A stretch of DNA of 64,000 bases, taken from assembly GCF_900142785.1 (NCBI RefSeq), contig NZ_FRCD01000017.1, forward strand, positions 1-64,000. Reading direction: 5' to 3'. The DNA is from Chryseobacterium carnipullorum. GTDB taxonomy: Bacteria; Bacteroidota; Bacteroidia; Flavobacteriales; Weeksellaceae. Below are positions 44,031-53,078 of this stretch, piece by piece. Position 1 is the stretch's first letter. Each line of letters opens with the position of its first letter. The position numbers were made by a program, and so were the translations under genes. Below the pieces are notes generated by a model that did no database searches, was not told the origin of the DNA, and saw only the letters and a list, made by a program, of their open reading frames with translations.

Positions 44031-45326
44031 ATGAATTCCTTTATAGAAGAACTAAAATGGCGTGGTCTTTTTGCCGATATGATGCCAGGAACCGATGAAC
44101 AGCTGAATAAAGAGGTAACTACTGCATATATTGGTTTCGACCCGACTGCTGATTCTTTGCATATCGGAAGTCTTATCCAGATCAAAATTTTAGCCCATTT
44201 CCAACAGCACGGACATAAGCCGGTTGCTTTGGTGGGAGGTGCTACAGGGATGATCGGAGATCCTTCAGGAAAATCTGCAGAAAGAAACCTGCTGGATGAA
44301 GCGACTCTTCTTCACTATGTAGACTGTTTAAAAAACCAGCTGTCAAAATTTTTGGATTTTGAGGGTGATGGTCCTAATAAAGCAGAATTGGTGAACAATT
44401 ACGACTGGATGAAGAATATTTCTTTCCTTGATTTTGCTAAAAATGTAGGGAAAAACATCACGGTTAATTATATGATGGCGAAGGACTCTGTTAAGAAGAG
44501 ATTTTCGGGAGATGGCGGAGCAGACGGAATGAGTTTTACGGAATTCACGTACCAGCTTATTCAGGGATATGATTTCCTTCATTTGTATCAAAATAATAAT
44601 GTAAAGCTTCAGATGGGAGGTTCTGACCAGTGGGGAAATATCACTACCGGTACTGAACTGATCCGCAGAAAGGCTCAGGGAGAAGCGTTTGCATTAACGG
44701 TTCCTCTGATCACTAAAGCTGACGGTTCCAAATTCGGAAAGTCTGAAAGCGGAGAGAATTACTGGCTGGACAAAAAGAAGACATCGCCGTACAAATTCTA
44801 CCAGTTCTGGCTGAATGCTACGGATGAAGATGCAGAAAGATTCATTAAATTCTACACTTTCATAGCAAAAGAAGAAATTGAAGCCTTAGTTGAAGAGCAC
44901 AAAACCGCTCCTCACGAAAGAAAACTTCAGAAGAGACTGGCTGAGGAGGTAACGGTTTGGGTACATGGCAGAGAAGAATATGAAAAAGCTCTGAAGGCTT
45001 CGGAAATTCTTTTCGGACGTTCTACTGCTGAAGATCTGGTCAGTCTGGATGAAGAAACTTTCCTTGAAGTTTTTGACGGTGTTCCACAAAAAGAAGTGGC
45101 GAAAACTGATGTTTTGGGCATTAACATTGTTGATCTTCTTTCTGAAAAATCAGGATTTTTAAAATCTAAAAGTGAAGCTCAGAGAGAGATCAAAGGAAAT
45201 GCTATTTCTGTAAATAAAGAGAAAGTAAATGACACGTATACTGCCAATGAAAGTGACCTTATTGATGGTAAATTTCTACTGCTTCAAAAAGGTAAGAAAA
45301 GCTATTTCATTGTAAAGGTTATTTAA
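44031..45326 (+). CDS. tyrS: Tyrosyl-tRNA synthetase
   Basis: The class I synthetase that charges tRNA-Tyr, of normal length (431 residues). It shows the HIGH-type motif LHIGS (His44-Gly46) after YIGFDPTADS. MGGSDQWGNITTG recognises tyrosine, and KFGKS at about residue 234 is the KMSKS equivalent. The C-terminal S4 RNA-binding domain (about 365-431) contains EAQREIKGNAISVN. It is transcribed alone from a consensus -7 element and ends at a perfect terminator. Confidence 0.97.
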   Translation: MNSFIEELKWRGLFADMMPGTDEQLNKEVTTAYIGFDPTADSLHIGSLIQIKILAHFQQHGHKPVALVGGATGMIGDPSGKSAERNLLDEATLLHYVDCLKNQLSKFLDFEGDGPNKAELVNNYDWMKNISFLDFAKNVGKNITVNYMMAKDSVKKRFSGDGGADGMSFTEFTYQLIQGYDFLHLYQNNNVKLQMGGSDQWGNITTGTELIRRKAQGEAFALTVPLITKADGSKFGKSESGENYWLDKKKTSPYKFYQFWLNATDEDAERFIKFYTFIAKEEIEALVEEHKTAPHERKLQKRLAEEVTVWVHGREEYEKALKASEILFGRSTAEDLVSLDEETFLEVFDGVPQKEVAKTDVLGINIVDLLSEKSGFLKSKSEAQREIKGNAISVNKEKVNDTYTANESDLIDGKFLLLQKGKKSYFIVKVI

Positions 45327-45351
45327 TTTCAATACCTTATAAAAATAAAAG

Positions 45352-45385
45352 AACCGGCGCTGAGATTGATCTCAGCGCCGGTTTT
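45352..45385. terminator. Strong terminator shared by tyrS and the 45408 lipoprotein gene
   Basis: AACCGGCGCTGAGAT and ATCTCAGCGCCGGTT form a 15-bp perfect stem with a TTTTTATT tail on the plus strand and A/T-rich sequence on the other. It lies between convergent genes. Confidence 0.92.
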
Positions 45386-45407
45386 TATTCATGAAAGTTA
45401 TTTAGTT

Positions 45408-45824
45408 TTAAAATACATAACTGGCAGAAGCCGATAAATACTGTCCGCTGGAAGATCCTTCTTTTTTCAATTCGCCATCTACCCATATCTGAACCTTCAA
45501 TGTAGAAGAGGCATTTGCCCCGATTGCATTGACCGCAACATTCGCATTATATGCTCCTGGTTCTGACGTTACCTCCGTGCTGGTCCATGTTGTTCCGCTA
45601 AGGCTTGAAGCCGTGGTTGGATTACCATCAATTCCATATACCGCTACATCGATATTACTTCCTGAGGACGCTATAGCTTTGAAAACAACTTTATGACTTT
45701 TCTTTGCCGGGCTGTTGTCATCGTCATCATCATTACTACAAGAGGTCACCAATCCAAAAAACAGGGTTGTCAGCAATACTGCCAATGTTCCTCTAAGCAG
45801 CTGGTTCAATTTCATTCTTTTCAT
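45408..45824 (-). CDS. Small lipoprotein, paralogue of 48674-49096
   Basis: A 138-residue lipoprotein: long signal, lipobox LVTSCSN, then an acidic DDDDD linker and a beta-sandwich-like domain of about 95 residues. It ends VQIWVDGELKK...SASASYVF. The pattern of a polar linker followed by ...V.WVDGE.....A..SY.F is shared with the 48674-49096 lipoprotein, and the fold style is reminiscent of MmpS-like accessory proteins (an inference, no family hit). The two paralogues flank a histidine kinase/regulator pair, both on the minus strand. A TAGCTTTG -7 element lies 74 bp upstream. Confidence 0.78.
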   Translation of the reverse strand: MKRMKLNQLLRGTLAVLLTTLFFGLVTSCSNDDDDDNSPAKKSHKVVFKAIASSGSNIDVAVYGIDGNPTTASSLSGTTWTSTEVTSEPGAYNANVAVNAIGANASSTLKVQIWVDGELKKEGSSSGQYLSASASYVF

Positions 45825-45897
45825 AATCTTTTTGTTTAAAATGTAAGTTATTTATTTAATATTCTATGATCAACGATTTGGTACCTGCAAAGCTATC

Positions 45898-45905
45898 AGA
45901 GTGAT
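45898..45905 (-). promoter_or_regulatory. -7 promoter element of the 45408 lipoprotein gene
   Basis: On the minus strand TAGCTTTG matches TAnnTTTG exactly, 74 bp before the ATG at 45824, leaving a fairly long 5' leader. Confidence 0.5.
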
Positions 45906-46021
45906 CTAACTTTATCAATCCTGAAAAATGTGTATTTTTTTCTACCTAAAATCAGGTATTTTATTTACTGAAATTTTTAATTAAATTGAGCATCCAAATC
46001 CATTTACAGAACTGATACCCA

Positions 46022-47992
46022 ATGAAGAGATTACTGATTCTACTAAGCATATTATTATCTTTTGCTTTACAGTCCCAGCAAGTTTTCCCTCTTAATGAGA
46101 AATTATATTTAGACAGCTTACAGAATGTCACAAAAAGTACAGCTGCCCATACTTCAAAAGCAACAGCATCTTTTCTTTTATCAAATTATTACAGAAACAG
46201 TGATTCTCTTTTAAGCAAAAAATACCTGGAACATGGAAAAACGTTCATTACCCATGATGCTTTTCTTACCGGAAAATATGATTACTACGAAGGTCAATAC
46301 CATCTGGACCGAAATAAAGAAAAAGCCGCTCATGCTTATCAACAGGCCATTAAGGTATTATCAAAATTAAAAACAAGGGAATCTGACTTCTATCAATCTT
46401 TGGCCTGGTATGGCTATGGAGTTACCCAAAAAGATAAGGAGGGCTACCCTTTTTTGGTGAAAACCGTGGTAGAAAAGTGTATTCCATTGATAAAAAAATA
46501 TGGAAACAGCAAAAACTTAGGATTTGCCTATACTCAACTGGCGATCATCCTTACTTATAATGCACAGTTTGAAAAGGCTGGAAACTACAACAAACAGGCT
46601 ATAAAAATTCTTGAAAAAGATTATCCTGATTCTGCTGAATTATTTTATACCTACCTCAACTCTGCCAGCAATTTCTGTTATCAGGCGAAAGGAAATGAAG
46701 CCAAAAAGTTTCTGGATAAAGCTGAAAAATTGATTATGCCTTATCCAGAGTCTTCAGCCAACTCGTTTTTTTATTATGGTAAAACGCTTTACTTAATTAC
46801 GAAACAGCAAAATTCAGAGGCATTACCCATTATTGAAAAAGGGCTCTATTATACCAAAAAATTCAATCAGAATCTCCAGGCACAAATGTTCTATTTCAAC
46901 AAATATGATATTTTAAAGAAATTGAAAAGATACAGTGAAGCCAAAAATGTACTGGAAAATATTTTAGCAGAGAAATCTCTTGCCATCGATCTTAACAACA
47001 GAAAAACCATCTATAAGCAACTTTCTGCATTGAATGAAGAAATGGGAAATGTCCGGGAAGCTTTGGTATGGGAACAAAAGTATTCGAAACTCAATGATAG
47101 CCTGAGCAGTGCGAATGTAAGGCTTGAGATCAATAAAATTGAGGCAAAATTCAATGCCGCTGAAAAAGAAAAGAAAATAGCCATCTTAGATGCTGAACGG
47201 AACCAGAAAAATCTGGAAGTAAATAAGAAAAATTCGTATCTGTGGGGACTTAGTCTTATATTATTATTAGTTTTAAGCCTTTTGATTTTCCTTTTTATCT
47301 TATTTAGAAAAAATAAAAAAATATCCGAACAAAGAATCAACGACATTAAACAAAAGGAGGAGCTCTCCCTAACAAGAGCTATTCTTGATGGTGAAGAAAG
47401 AGAAAGGGAACGTATTGCCAGAGACCTGCACGATGGTTTAGGCGGAATGCTTGCCGGAGTTAAAATTAATTTCTCTACATGGTCTTCCCATCATTTACCG
47501 GCTGAAAAAGATAAAGAGTTTTATAAGATCCTGGGACAGCTAGACCATTCTGTAAGTGAACTTCGTCATATCGCAAGAAACTTAATGCCCGAATCACTTT
47601 TGAATTTTGGTTTGGAAACGGCTTTAAATGATCTTTGTGAATTTTATGTGAGAAAAGATCTGGACATTGACTTTCAGGCTATTGATATTGAAAAAAAAAT
47701 ACCTTTACCTATTCAGCTTAATATCTATAGAATCGTTCAGGAATTACTGGCGAATGCCCTGAAACATGCCGAAGCTACCAGTATTTTGCTCCAATGCTCC
47801 CAATCTGATGACCGTTTTATGATTACCATTGAAGACAACGGAAAGGGATTTGATACAGGGATTGAACATACTAAAAGTATGGGACTGCGTAATTTAAAAA
47901 ACAGGGTCAATTACCTGAAAGGAAAAATGGAGGTCAGCTCTGACCCGCAGGGTACAACTATTAATATTGAACTTAAGATTGATGGAGAATAA
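46022..47992 (+). CDS. TPR-containing sensor histidine kinase of the NarL/HisKA_3 type
   Basis: A 656-residue membrane sensor kinase. A signal peptide (about 1-19) is followed by tetratricopeptide-like repeats (about 60-350), a coiled coil, one membrane helix (about 402-424, LWGLSLILLLVLSLLIFLFILF), then HisKA_3 with ERIARDLHDGLGG (His470) and an HATPase domain (ELLANALKHAE, DNGKGFD). Its cognate regulator gene overlaps its 3' end by 11 bp, so the pair is translationally coupled. The signal is unknown. Small related lipoproteins lie on both sides. Confidence 0.92.
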   Translation: MKRLLILLSILLSFALQSQQVFPLNEKLYLDSLQNVTKSTAAHTSKATASFLLSNYYRNSDSLLSKKYLEHGKTFITHDAFLTGKYDYYEGQYHLDRNKEKAAHAYQQAIKVLSKLKTRESDFYQSLAWYGYGVTQKDKEGYPFLVKTVVEKCIPLIKKYGNSKNLGFAYTQLAIILTYNAQFEKAGNYNKQAIKILEKDYPDSAELFYTYLNSASNFCYQAKGNEAKKFLDKAEKLIMPYPESSANSFFYYGKTLYLITKQQNSEALPIIEKGLYYTKKFNQNLQAQMFYFNKYDILKKLKRYSEAKNVLENILAEKSLAIDLNNRKTIYKQLSALNEEMGNVREALVWEQKYSKLNDSLSSANVRLEINKIEAKFNAAEKEKKIAILDAERNQKNLEVNKKNSYLWGLSLILLLVLSLLIFLFILFRKNKKISEQRINDIKQKEELSLTRAILDGEERERERIARDLHDGLGGMLAGVKINFSTWSSHHLPAEKDKEFYKILGQLDHSVSELRHIARNLMPESLLNFGLETALNDLCEFYVRKDLDIDFQAIDIEKKIPLPIQLNIYRIVQELLANALKHAEATSILLQCSQSDDRFMITIEDNGKGFDTGIEHTKSMGLRNLKNRVNYLKGKMEVSSDPQGTTINIELKIDGE

Positions 47993-48626
47993 AAAAATAA
48001 ATATTGCCATTGTAGACGATCACCCTATTGTCATAGAAGGGCTAAAAATGATGTTAAGCACTCAGCTCGGTTTCACCGTTTCCGCAAGTTTCACCACAGG
48101 TTCAGAGATCATTGGATTTATCAGGAATCATACAGTAGATATCATTCTTCTGGATATTACCCTTCCTGATGCCAATGGTACAGAACTTTGCAGAGAAATT
48201 AAAAAAATATCACCCGCAACTTCGGTGATCATGTTCAGTAACCGTTCTGAAAGAAGTATTATCATGCAGTCTATACAAAACGGTGCGAGCGGTTATATTC
48301 TTAAGAACACATCGATAGATGAACTGGTGGTATGCATTCAGGGAGCCTATTCCGGAGATATTGTCTTCTGCAATGAGACCAGACAAATGATCAGCAAGCC
48401 TACTCAAAATGATCTGCCGATACCCAGGCTGACAAAGAGAGAAAAGCAGATCCTGCAAATGGTAGCAGAAGGAAAAACCAGCATGATCATTGCAGATGAA
48501 CTTTTTTTAAGTCCGCTTACTGTAGATACCCACCGTAAAAATCTGCTGCAGAAATTTCAGGCGAAAAATTCTACTGAGCTTATTCACCGGGCCATCCAGC
48601 AGAATATGATTGAAAACGGTATATAA
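47982..48626 (+). CDS. NarL/LuxR-type response regulator
   Basis: A 214-residue regulator started at the ATG 47982, which lies inside the last codons of the kinase gene. The receiver has VDDHP and the phospho-acceptor Asp58 in LLDITLPD. The C-terminal LuxR helix-turn-helix (about 150-210) reads LTKREKQILQMVAEGKTS, then PLTVDTHRKNLLQKF. It is the direct partner of the upstream kinase. Candidate targets are the two flanking lipoprotein genes, although I see no shared operator in front of them. Confidence 0.93.
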   Translation: MENKKINIAIVDDHPIVIEGLKMMLSTQLGFTVSASFTTGSEIIGFIRNHTVDIILLDITLPDANGTELCREIKKISPATSVIMFSNRSERSIIMQSIQNGASGYILKNTSIDELVVCIQGAYSGDIVFCNETRQMISKPTQNDLPIPRLTKREKQILQMVAEGKTSMIIADELFLSPLTVDTHRKNLLQKFQAKNSTELIHRAIQQNMIENGI

Positions 48627-48628
48627 AA

Positions 48629-48651
48629 AAAACCGCTCTGAAAGCGGTTTT
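48629..48651. terminator. Terminator shared by the regulator and the 48674 lipoprotein gene
   Basis: AAAACCGCT and AGCGGTTTT pair around CTGAA (48629-48651), with A-rich sequence on one side and TTTTATATAT on the other, between convergent genes. Confidence 0.8.
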
Positions 48652-48673
48652 ATATATATTAAGTAAATGATAC

Positions 48674-49096
48674 TTATAATTCTAAGAAGCTGTAATCAAT
48701 AGAAGCTACTAAAGGACCTGCTCCAACCATTTTTTTGGTTCTTACGATTTCCCCGTCTATATAAAGATTAACCACCAGTTCTGAATCTGCACTAGGAAGA
48801 TCTGCCTTAGCATCAAGGTTTAACTGTGCCTGGCTGGAATTTACGAAAAATTCACCGCTTGCCCAGGTAGTTCCTACAGGATCGAAAATATCAGTTTTAA
48901 CGGTTCCTACTTGTGTTACAATAGCTCTGATAACACCTCCGGTAGTTGTTTTTACTTCAAACTGAACAACATGATCTGCAAACTCTTCTTCATCATTATC
49001 CTTTTTACAAGAATTCAACACGGTCATTACAGAAAATAATAGAACGAATAAAAAAGAAAGTCTAAGTAAACTTTTTGATTTGTAAAATTGCTTCAT
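48674..49096 (-). CDS. Small lipoprotein, paralogue of 45408-45824
   Basis: A 140-residue lipoprotein with lipobox VLNSCKKD, an acidic DNDEEE linker and a beta-rich domain with VVNLYIDGEIVRTKK...ASIDYSFLEL. It is the same architecture and length as the 45408-45824 protein, with low identity but conserved IDGE/WVDGE and SY.F endings. It has its own promoter (TATATTTG at 49122-49129) only 26 bp before the ATG. Its place directly beside the NarL-type regulator suggests regulation by, or a role in signalling to, the TPR kinase. Function unknown. Confidence 0.78.
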   Translation of the reverse strand: MKQFYKSKSLLRLSFLFVLLFSVMTVLNSCKKDNDEEEFADHVVQFEVKTTTGGVIRAIVTQVGTVKTDIFDPVGTTWASGEFFVNSSQAQLNLDAKADLPSADSELVVNLYIDGEIVRTKKMVGAGPLVASIDYSFLEL

Positions 49097-49121
49097 TTCT
49101 CCAAATAGATTTTTAATGTTT

Positions 49122-49129
49122 CAAATATA
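49122..49129 (-). promoter_or_regulatory. -7 promoter element of the 48674 lipoprotein gene
   Basis: Minus-strand TATATTTG, an exact TAnnTTTG match, 26 bp upstream of the ATG at 49096. Confidence 0.6.
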
Positions 49130-49309
49130 AGTTTTTTATTAATATAAAAATAACTTTTATGAAAAATTTCCAACAATGTTTTGTAAATAATATCAAATCA
49201 GCAAAAAGCACAATTGCAGGATCAGCCCCTTTTGAAGCTAACAAACCACTAATGATGAAATATTAAAATACAGCATCATGTTTTGAATTTTACAATGTGA
49301 TTTATTAAT

Positions 49310-49317
49310 TATATTTG
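49310..49317 (+). promoter_or_regulatory. -7 element four bases before a start codon (probable leaderless mRNA)
   Basis: TATATTTG at 49310-49317 is an exact -7 match and the ATG of the hydrolase begins at 49322. A TTTG at 49282-49285 could serve as -33 (spacing 24, slightly long). Transcription would start at or very near the A of the ATG. Confidence 0.55.
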
Positions 49318-49321
49318 CTGT

Positions 49322-49960
49322 ATGAATTTAGATTATATAGTAAGAGAACCGGAACATATCACTCCTAATACTACTGTACTTTTTATGCTTCATGGGTACG
49401 GCAGTAATGAACAGGATCTTTTCAGCTTCAGGGAGACTCTTCCCGCTGACTGGCTTATTGTAAGTTTCAGAGCACCAAGAGATACTCAGTTTGAAGGGTA
49501 TTCCTGGTTTGACATAGATTTTAATAATCCTGAAAACTTCATAGATGTTGCTCAGGCTAAGGAATCGTTGGATGGCGTGTTGGAAAATATATTGAAAGTT
49601 GTGAATCATTATGGGCTTACCGAAGGAAAAGTGCATTTATGTGGTTTCAGTCAGGGTGGAATATTGTGTTATGCTTTGGCATTAAAACATCCTGATATGT
49701 TTAGTTATGTGGCTTGTCTGAGCAGTTATCCGGAGGAAAAATTGCTGGACGGTATTGTAAAGGATAAAAAGAAACTGGAACGTCTTCGCTTTTTTGTATC
49801 CCACGGAACAGATGATGCGGTGATCCCTATGGAATGGGGCAGAAAAGCGGCAGATCTTCTGTATGACCTGAGCTGCTATTTTACATTCAGAGAATATATG
49901 AGTGGACACGGCGTAAATCAGAAAAACTATATGGACCTGATGGATTTCTTTTCGAAATAA
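49322..49960 (+). CDS. Alpha/beta hydrolase of the phospholipase/carboxylesterase family
   Basis: A 212-residue cytoplasmic serine esterase of the carboxylesterase/acyl-protein-thioesterase type. Oxyanion motif FMLHGYGSNEQDL (about 21-33), nucleophile LCGFSQGG (Ser110), acid in HGTDDAVIP (Asp164 or 165) and His196 in SGHGVN give a complete triad. Typical length. The promoter is so close to the start that the mRNA is probably leaderless. It ends at the terminator 50020-50049. Confidence 0.9.
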   Translation: MNLDYIVREPEHITPNTTVLFMLHGYGSNEQDLFSFRETLPADWLIVSFRAPRDTQFEGYSWFDIDFNNPENFIDVAQAKESLDGVLENILKVVNHYGLTEGKVHLCGFSQGGILCYALALKHPDMFSYVACLSSYPEEKLLDGIVKDKKKLERLRFFVSHGTDDAVIPMEWGRKAADLLYDLSCYFTFREYMSGHGVNQKNYMDLMDFFSK

Positions 49961-50019
49961 GACCAGCATCTATTTTAAATAAAATTCAAACTTACTGCTG
50001 TTTCATTGCAGTTGATATA

Positions 50020-50049
50020 AACATTCCTGTTTTTGGAATGTTTTTTTAT
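50020..50049 (+). terminator. Terminator after the hydrolase gene
   Basis: AACATTCC (50020-50027) and GGAATGTT (50035-50042) form an 8-bp stem with a T-rich loop and a run of seven further T residues. Confidence 0.85.
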
Positions 50050-50082
50050 TTACAGTAAGAATTATTTCACTAAATTCAGTAA

Positions 50083-51405
50083 ATGAAACTTAAGCTTTTT
50101 TTACTGACCATATTCTTTAGCATTTTTATTGATGCTCAGAACAATTTTGAGTTGGTTAATGTAAAAAAAGCGGTTATTCCTTTTAAGCTTATTAATAACC
50201 TCATTTTCATACCAATTAATGTTAACGGTGCAGACCTTACTTTTATGTTGGATACGGGGGTGGCAGAAACCATTCTTTTCAGTCTTGACAATAAAGAAAT
50301 CAAGTTTGAAAATGTTGAGAAAATAAAATTTTCGGGATTAGGAGGAAACGTAAGCATAGACGGTTTTAAATCTGACCGTAACCTTGCGAAAATAGGTAAC
50401 AAGATTATTAATTCTTCCATGCTTTTGTTCATTATCACCGATGAAGAATTTAATATTTCCTCTCATATAGGAATTCCAGTGAATGGAGTGATCGGGTACC
50501 ATTTTTTCAAAAACCATCCTATTTCAATAGATTATACGGCAAAAAAAATAACCGTTTATGAAAATGGTGATATACTTAAAAAGAAGATCAGAAAGTATAC
50601 GGAATTCCCCCTAAGCATAGAGAAAGATAAACCCTATCTTTATGCAGATATTGAGATGACCAATGACAAAAAAAGTTCAAAACTGTTGATTGATCTTGGA
50701 AACAGTGATGCCATCTGGCTCTTCCCTGCCCTCATCAAAGATTTTGTGTACAACAGACCTAATATTGAAGATTATCTGGGGCGGGGATTCAATGGAGACA
50801 TTTATGGTAAAAGAAGCAGAATCCATAATTTTTATCTGCAGGACTTTAAATTTGAAAAACCGCTCACAGCAATGCCTGATGAATATTCTATCCAACACGT
50901 GAATCTGGTCGCGGACAGAAAGGGATCTTTAGGTGGAGAAATCATGCGCAGATTTTCAGTAATTTTTGATTATACGGGCGGAAAATTGTATCTTAAAAAA
51001 AACAAGAATTTTGACGATCCTTTTCATTTTAATATGAGTGGATTAGATTTTAAACAGGATGGACTGGAATGGCAGGAAGACCGTGTAAAAATTGAACCGA
51101 AAAAATTATCGGAAGCTGGTACAGAAATTTCGGTAACCAATAAATTCCAGTATAAATTCACCTTAAAACCTATTTTTTCTGTTGCCGGCGTCAGAAAGGA
51201 CTCCCCAGCATTTAAAGCAGGAGTGAAGAAAGATGACCGTGTATTAACTATTAACGGAAGCAAGACTGCAGATATGACGATGGAAAAAATCATGGACCTG
51301 ATGAAATCTGAAGAAGGAAAAAACATCACCATGGTGATTCAGAGAAAGAATAAAGAAATGACCTTTAATTTTGTATTGGAAGATCCTATACCCTATCAAG
51401 AATAA
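50083..51405 (+). CDS. Secreted aspartyl protease-like protein with C-terminal PDZ domain
   Basis: A 440-residue protein with a signal peptide (1-18, ending IDAQ). The N-terminal half is retropepsin-like, with the catalytic-type motif FMLDTGVAET (Asp57-Thr-Gly) and a second region LLIDLGNSDA that mirrors it with Leu in place of Thr, so only one of the two Asp motifs is canonical. The C-terminal PDZ domain (about 345-425) contains GVRKDSPAFKAGVKKDDRVLTING. Such PDZ aspartyl proteins are common in Bacteroidota; the substrates are unknown. The next gene starts 2 bp after its stop, so they are co-transcribed. Confidence 0.85.
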   Translation: MKLKLFLLTIFFSIFIDAQNNFELVNVKKAVIPFKLINNLIFIPINVNGADLTFMLDTGVAETILFSLDNKEIKFENVEKIKFSGLGGNVSIDGFKSDRNLAKIGNKIINSSMLLFIITDEEFNISSHIGIPVNGVIGYHFFKNHPISIDYTAKKITVYENGDILKKKIRKYTEFPLSIEKDKPYLYADIEMTNDKKSSKLLIDLGNSDAIWLFPALIKDFVYNRPNIEDYLGRGFNGDIYGKRSRIHNFYLQDFKFEKPLTAMPDEYSIQHVNLVADRKGSLGGEIMRRFSVIFDYTGGKLYLKKNKNFDDPFHFNMSGLDFKQDGLEWQEDRVKIEPKKLSEAGTEISVTNKFQYKFTLKPIFSVAGVRKDSPAFKAGVKKDDRVLTINGSKTADMTMEKIMDLMKSEEGKNITMVIQRKNKEMTFNFVLEDPIPYQE

Positions 51406-51407
51406 AT

Positions 51408-51935
51408 ATGGAAACTAAAGAAAGCACAATAGATAAAATTAGAACTCGCCCGAGATTCAAAATGTTTACCCATCTTACCAAAGATGAATATGCAGAGCAA
51501 TTAAAAAAATACCTTGCGGAACATAAGGATGAGTTTTCGGGAAACATCAACAAGGAAGTAGCTACCATCTGGGTAGAAACAAAATATGATAATTACTGGA
51601 AACCCCGTCTTTCTTTAAGAATAGAGGTTGAGGAGGATGATATTGCCATACGGGGAATATTTGGTCCCAGCTCTGCAGTATGGACGTTCTTTATGTTCCT
51701 GTATTTTTCATTTTCTATTCTCTGGATGACATTTTTCACGATGTTCTACGTGGAAAAACAGATAAAAAGCGCTGAGTTCCCGTGGGCCCTGAGCGCTTCA
51801 TTTGTTATGTTGTTTTTCATTCTTCTTACTTATGTAGCTGCCCGGTTCGGACAATATAAGGGCAAAGAAGAAATGCTTAAGCTAAGAAGATTTGCTGAAG
51901 AATCTACTTCACAGTTTGAGAAGAAAATCAATTAG
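51408..51935 (+). CDS. Two-helix membrane protein of unknown function
   Basis: A 175-residue inner-membrane protein with a soluble N-terminal region of about 90 residues, two membrane helices (about 96-121 and 128-148) and a charged C-terminal tail. No family recognised. It starts 2 bp after the aspartyl protease/PDZ gene, implying joint expression. Its 3' end overlaps the convergent L,D-transpeptidase gene by 8 bp. Confidence 0.75.
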   Translation: METKESTIDKIRTRPRFKMFTHLTKDEYAEQLKKYLAEHKDEFSGNINKEVATIWVETKYDNYWKPRLSLRIEVEEDDIAIRGIFGPSSAVWTFFMFLYFSFSILWMTFFTMFYVEKQIKSAEFPWALSASFVMLFFILLTYVAARFGQYKGKEEMLKLRRFAEESTSQFEKKIN

Positions 51936-52965
51936 CAGGAATTTCTGCAGGTTTTTCACTCTGGGCCGGCATTGCCATAGCTTTGGCGGCTTTGATAGAA
52001 TCTGATACTTTTTCTCTGTTGTCCTGTTCTTTGATCATTTTGTCAACACTAGGTTCCAGGAGTTGGGTCATTTCTTCCACTGAAATATTATTTGCATTGG
52101 GATCATCCAAAAGCTTTTTCCATGGTTTTCGTCCCCCCCATTTATAATCTCCGAAGACCATTACCGCTGTTCCTTTAGCTTTGGTGGTTGCCCCTCCCGG
52201 ATTTAGAATCCAAGTGTCTGCGTAGGAGTATAACCATTGGGCATCTTTCATCAGCAGACGTAAACATGAGTGTGATGCAGGATAACCCGGCAGATCATAC
52301 TGGTGCCATCCGATACCACCGATATTGTGAATATTGAAATTATAGGGAAGTTTCCACTCGCTGCTAACCGTTGAGATTGACAGTTTCTTTTTCCAGTTGG
52401 CAAAAGTAAGGCCTCTTGTGGTCTGGGCCGCTTTTTTCCCCATACTTGTAGGCCCCCATTTGACAAGGCTTCCGTTAGAATACACTCCATAAGCCTGAAT
52501 TGGGTAGGAGAAGATCACAAACTTTTTTACTCCGCTCAGAATATCCAACTGCATCGGGAAAGGTGAGTAAGACATCAGCGTCGTATCTATTTTGGCAGGA
52601 ACCACTAAGGTATCAGCGTTAAATCTATTTTTAGAATCAAGTCTGTTCAGGGCCAAGATAGCATAACGCTCTTTCTCACTGTATTTTTTGCTGAATTCTG
52701 CATAAACAGAGTCTCTGAGCTTCTTGTCCTTGGGAAGTACAAATGCGTTATAAAAACCGTTTTCCTGCATTGCAGGAGGTACAGATTCTTTTTGGATGAC
52801 TGAATCTTTTTTAATAGAGTCTTTTTCGACAACTGGTGTTTCGGACGAAGACATGGTATCTTTAAAAGTATCGCTTACTTTTTCAATTTCTTTTTTACAT
52901 GAGACCATGAACGTGGCACAGATACATGCGTATAAAAATGATTTCTTCACAGATATGTTTTTCAT
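51928..52965 (-). CDS. L,D-transpeptidase (YkuD family) lipoprotein
   Basis: A 345-residue lipoprotein (lipobox FMVSCKKE) with a Ser/Thr/Glu-rich linker. The YkuD domain includes PLQIDIL-like KKFVIFSYPIQAYGVYSNG, then GIGWHQYDLPGYPASHSCLRL, where Cys234 is the nucleophile and His232 precedes it. In most members the motif is SHGC(I/V)R; here Gly is replaced by Ser (SHSCLR), which is tolerated in some homologues. A Lys/Ala/Pro-rich tail ends the protein. Expected role: peptidoglycan cross-linking or anchoring. It is the second L,D-transpeptidase-type protein of the window. Confidence 0.88.
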   Translation of the reverse strand: MKNISVKKSFLYACICATFMVSCKKEIEKVSDTFKDTMSSSETPVVEKDSIKKDSVIQKESVPPAMQENGFYNAFVLPKDKKLRDSVYAEFSKKYSEKERYAILALNRLDSKNRFNADTLVVPAKIDTTLMSYSPFPMQLDILSGVKKFVIFSYPIQAYGVYSNGSLVKWGPTSMGKKAAQTTRGLTFANWKKKLSISTVSSEWKLPYNFNIHNIGGIGWHQYDLPGYPASHSCLRLLMKDAQWLYSYADTWILNPGGATTKAKGTAVMVFGDYKWGGRKPWKKLLDDPNANNISVEEMTQLLEPSVDKMIKEQDNREKVSDSIKAAKAMAMPAQSEKPAEIPAN

Positions 52966-53039
52966 AAATAAAACAGGTCATTTAGTTTGATTACCCATTG
53001 CAAATATCAGACCTAATTTTGAATCATAAAAGACATTAT

Positions 53040-53063
53040 AAAAAATACCGTAAAAAAACGGTA
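53040..53063 (-). terminator. Terminator after the LuxR-family gene
   Basis: TACCGT (53046-53051) and ACGGTA (53058-53063) pair around A residues. On the minus strand the stem is followed by TTTTTTAT. Confidence 0.65.
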
Positions 53064-53078
53064 CCGAAGAGTATTGTG

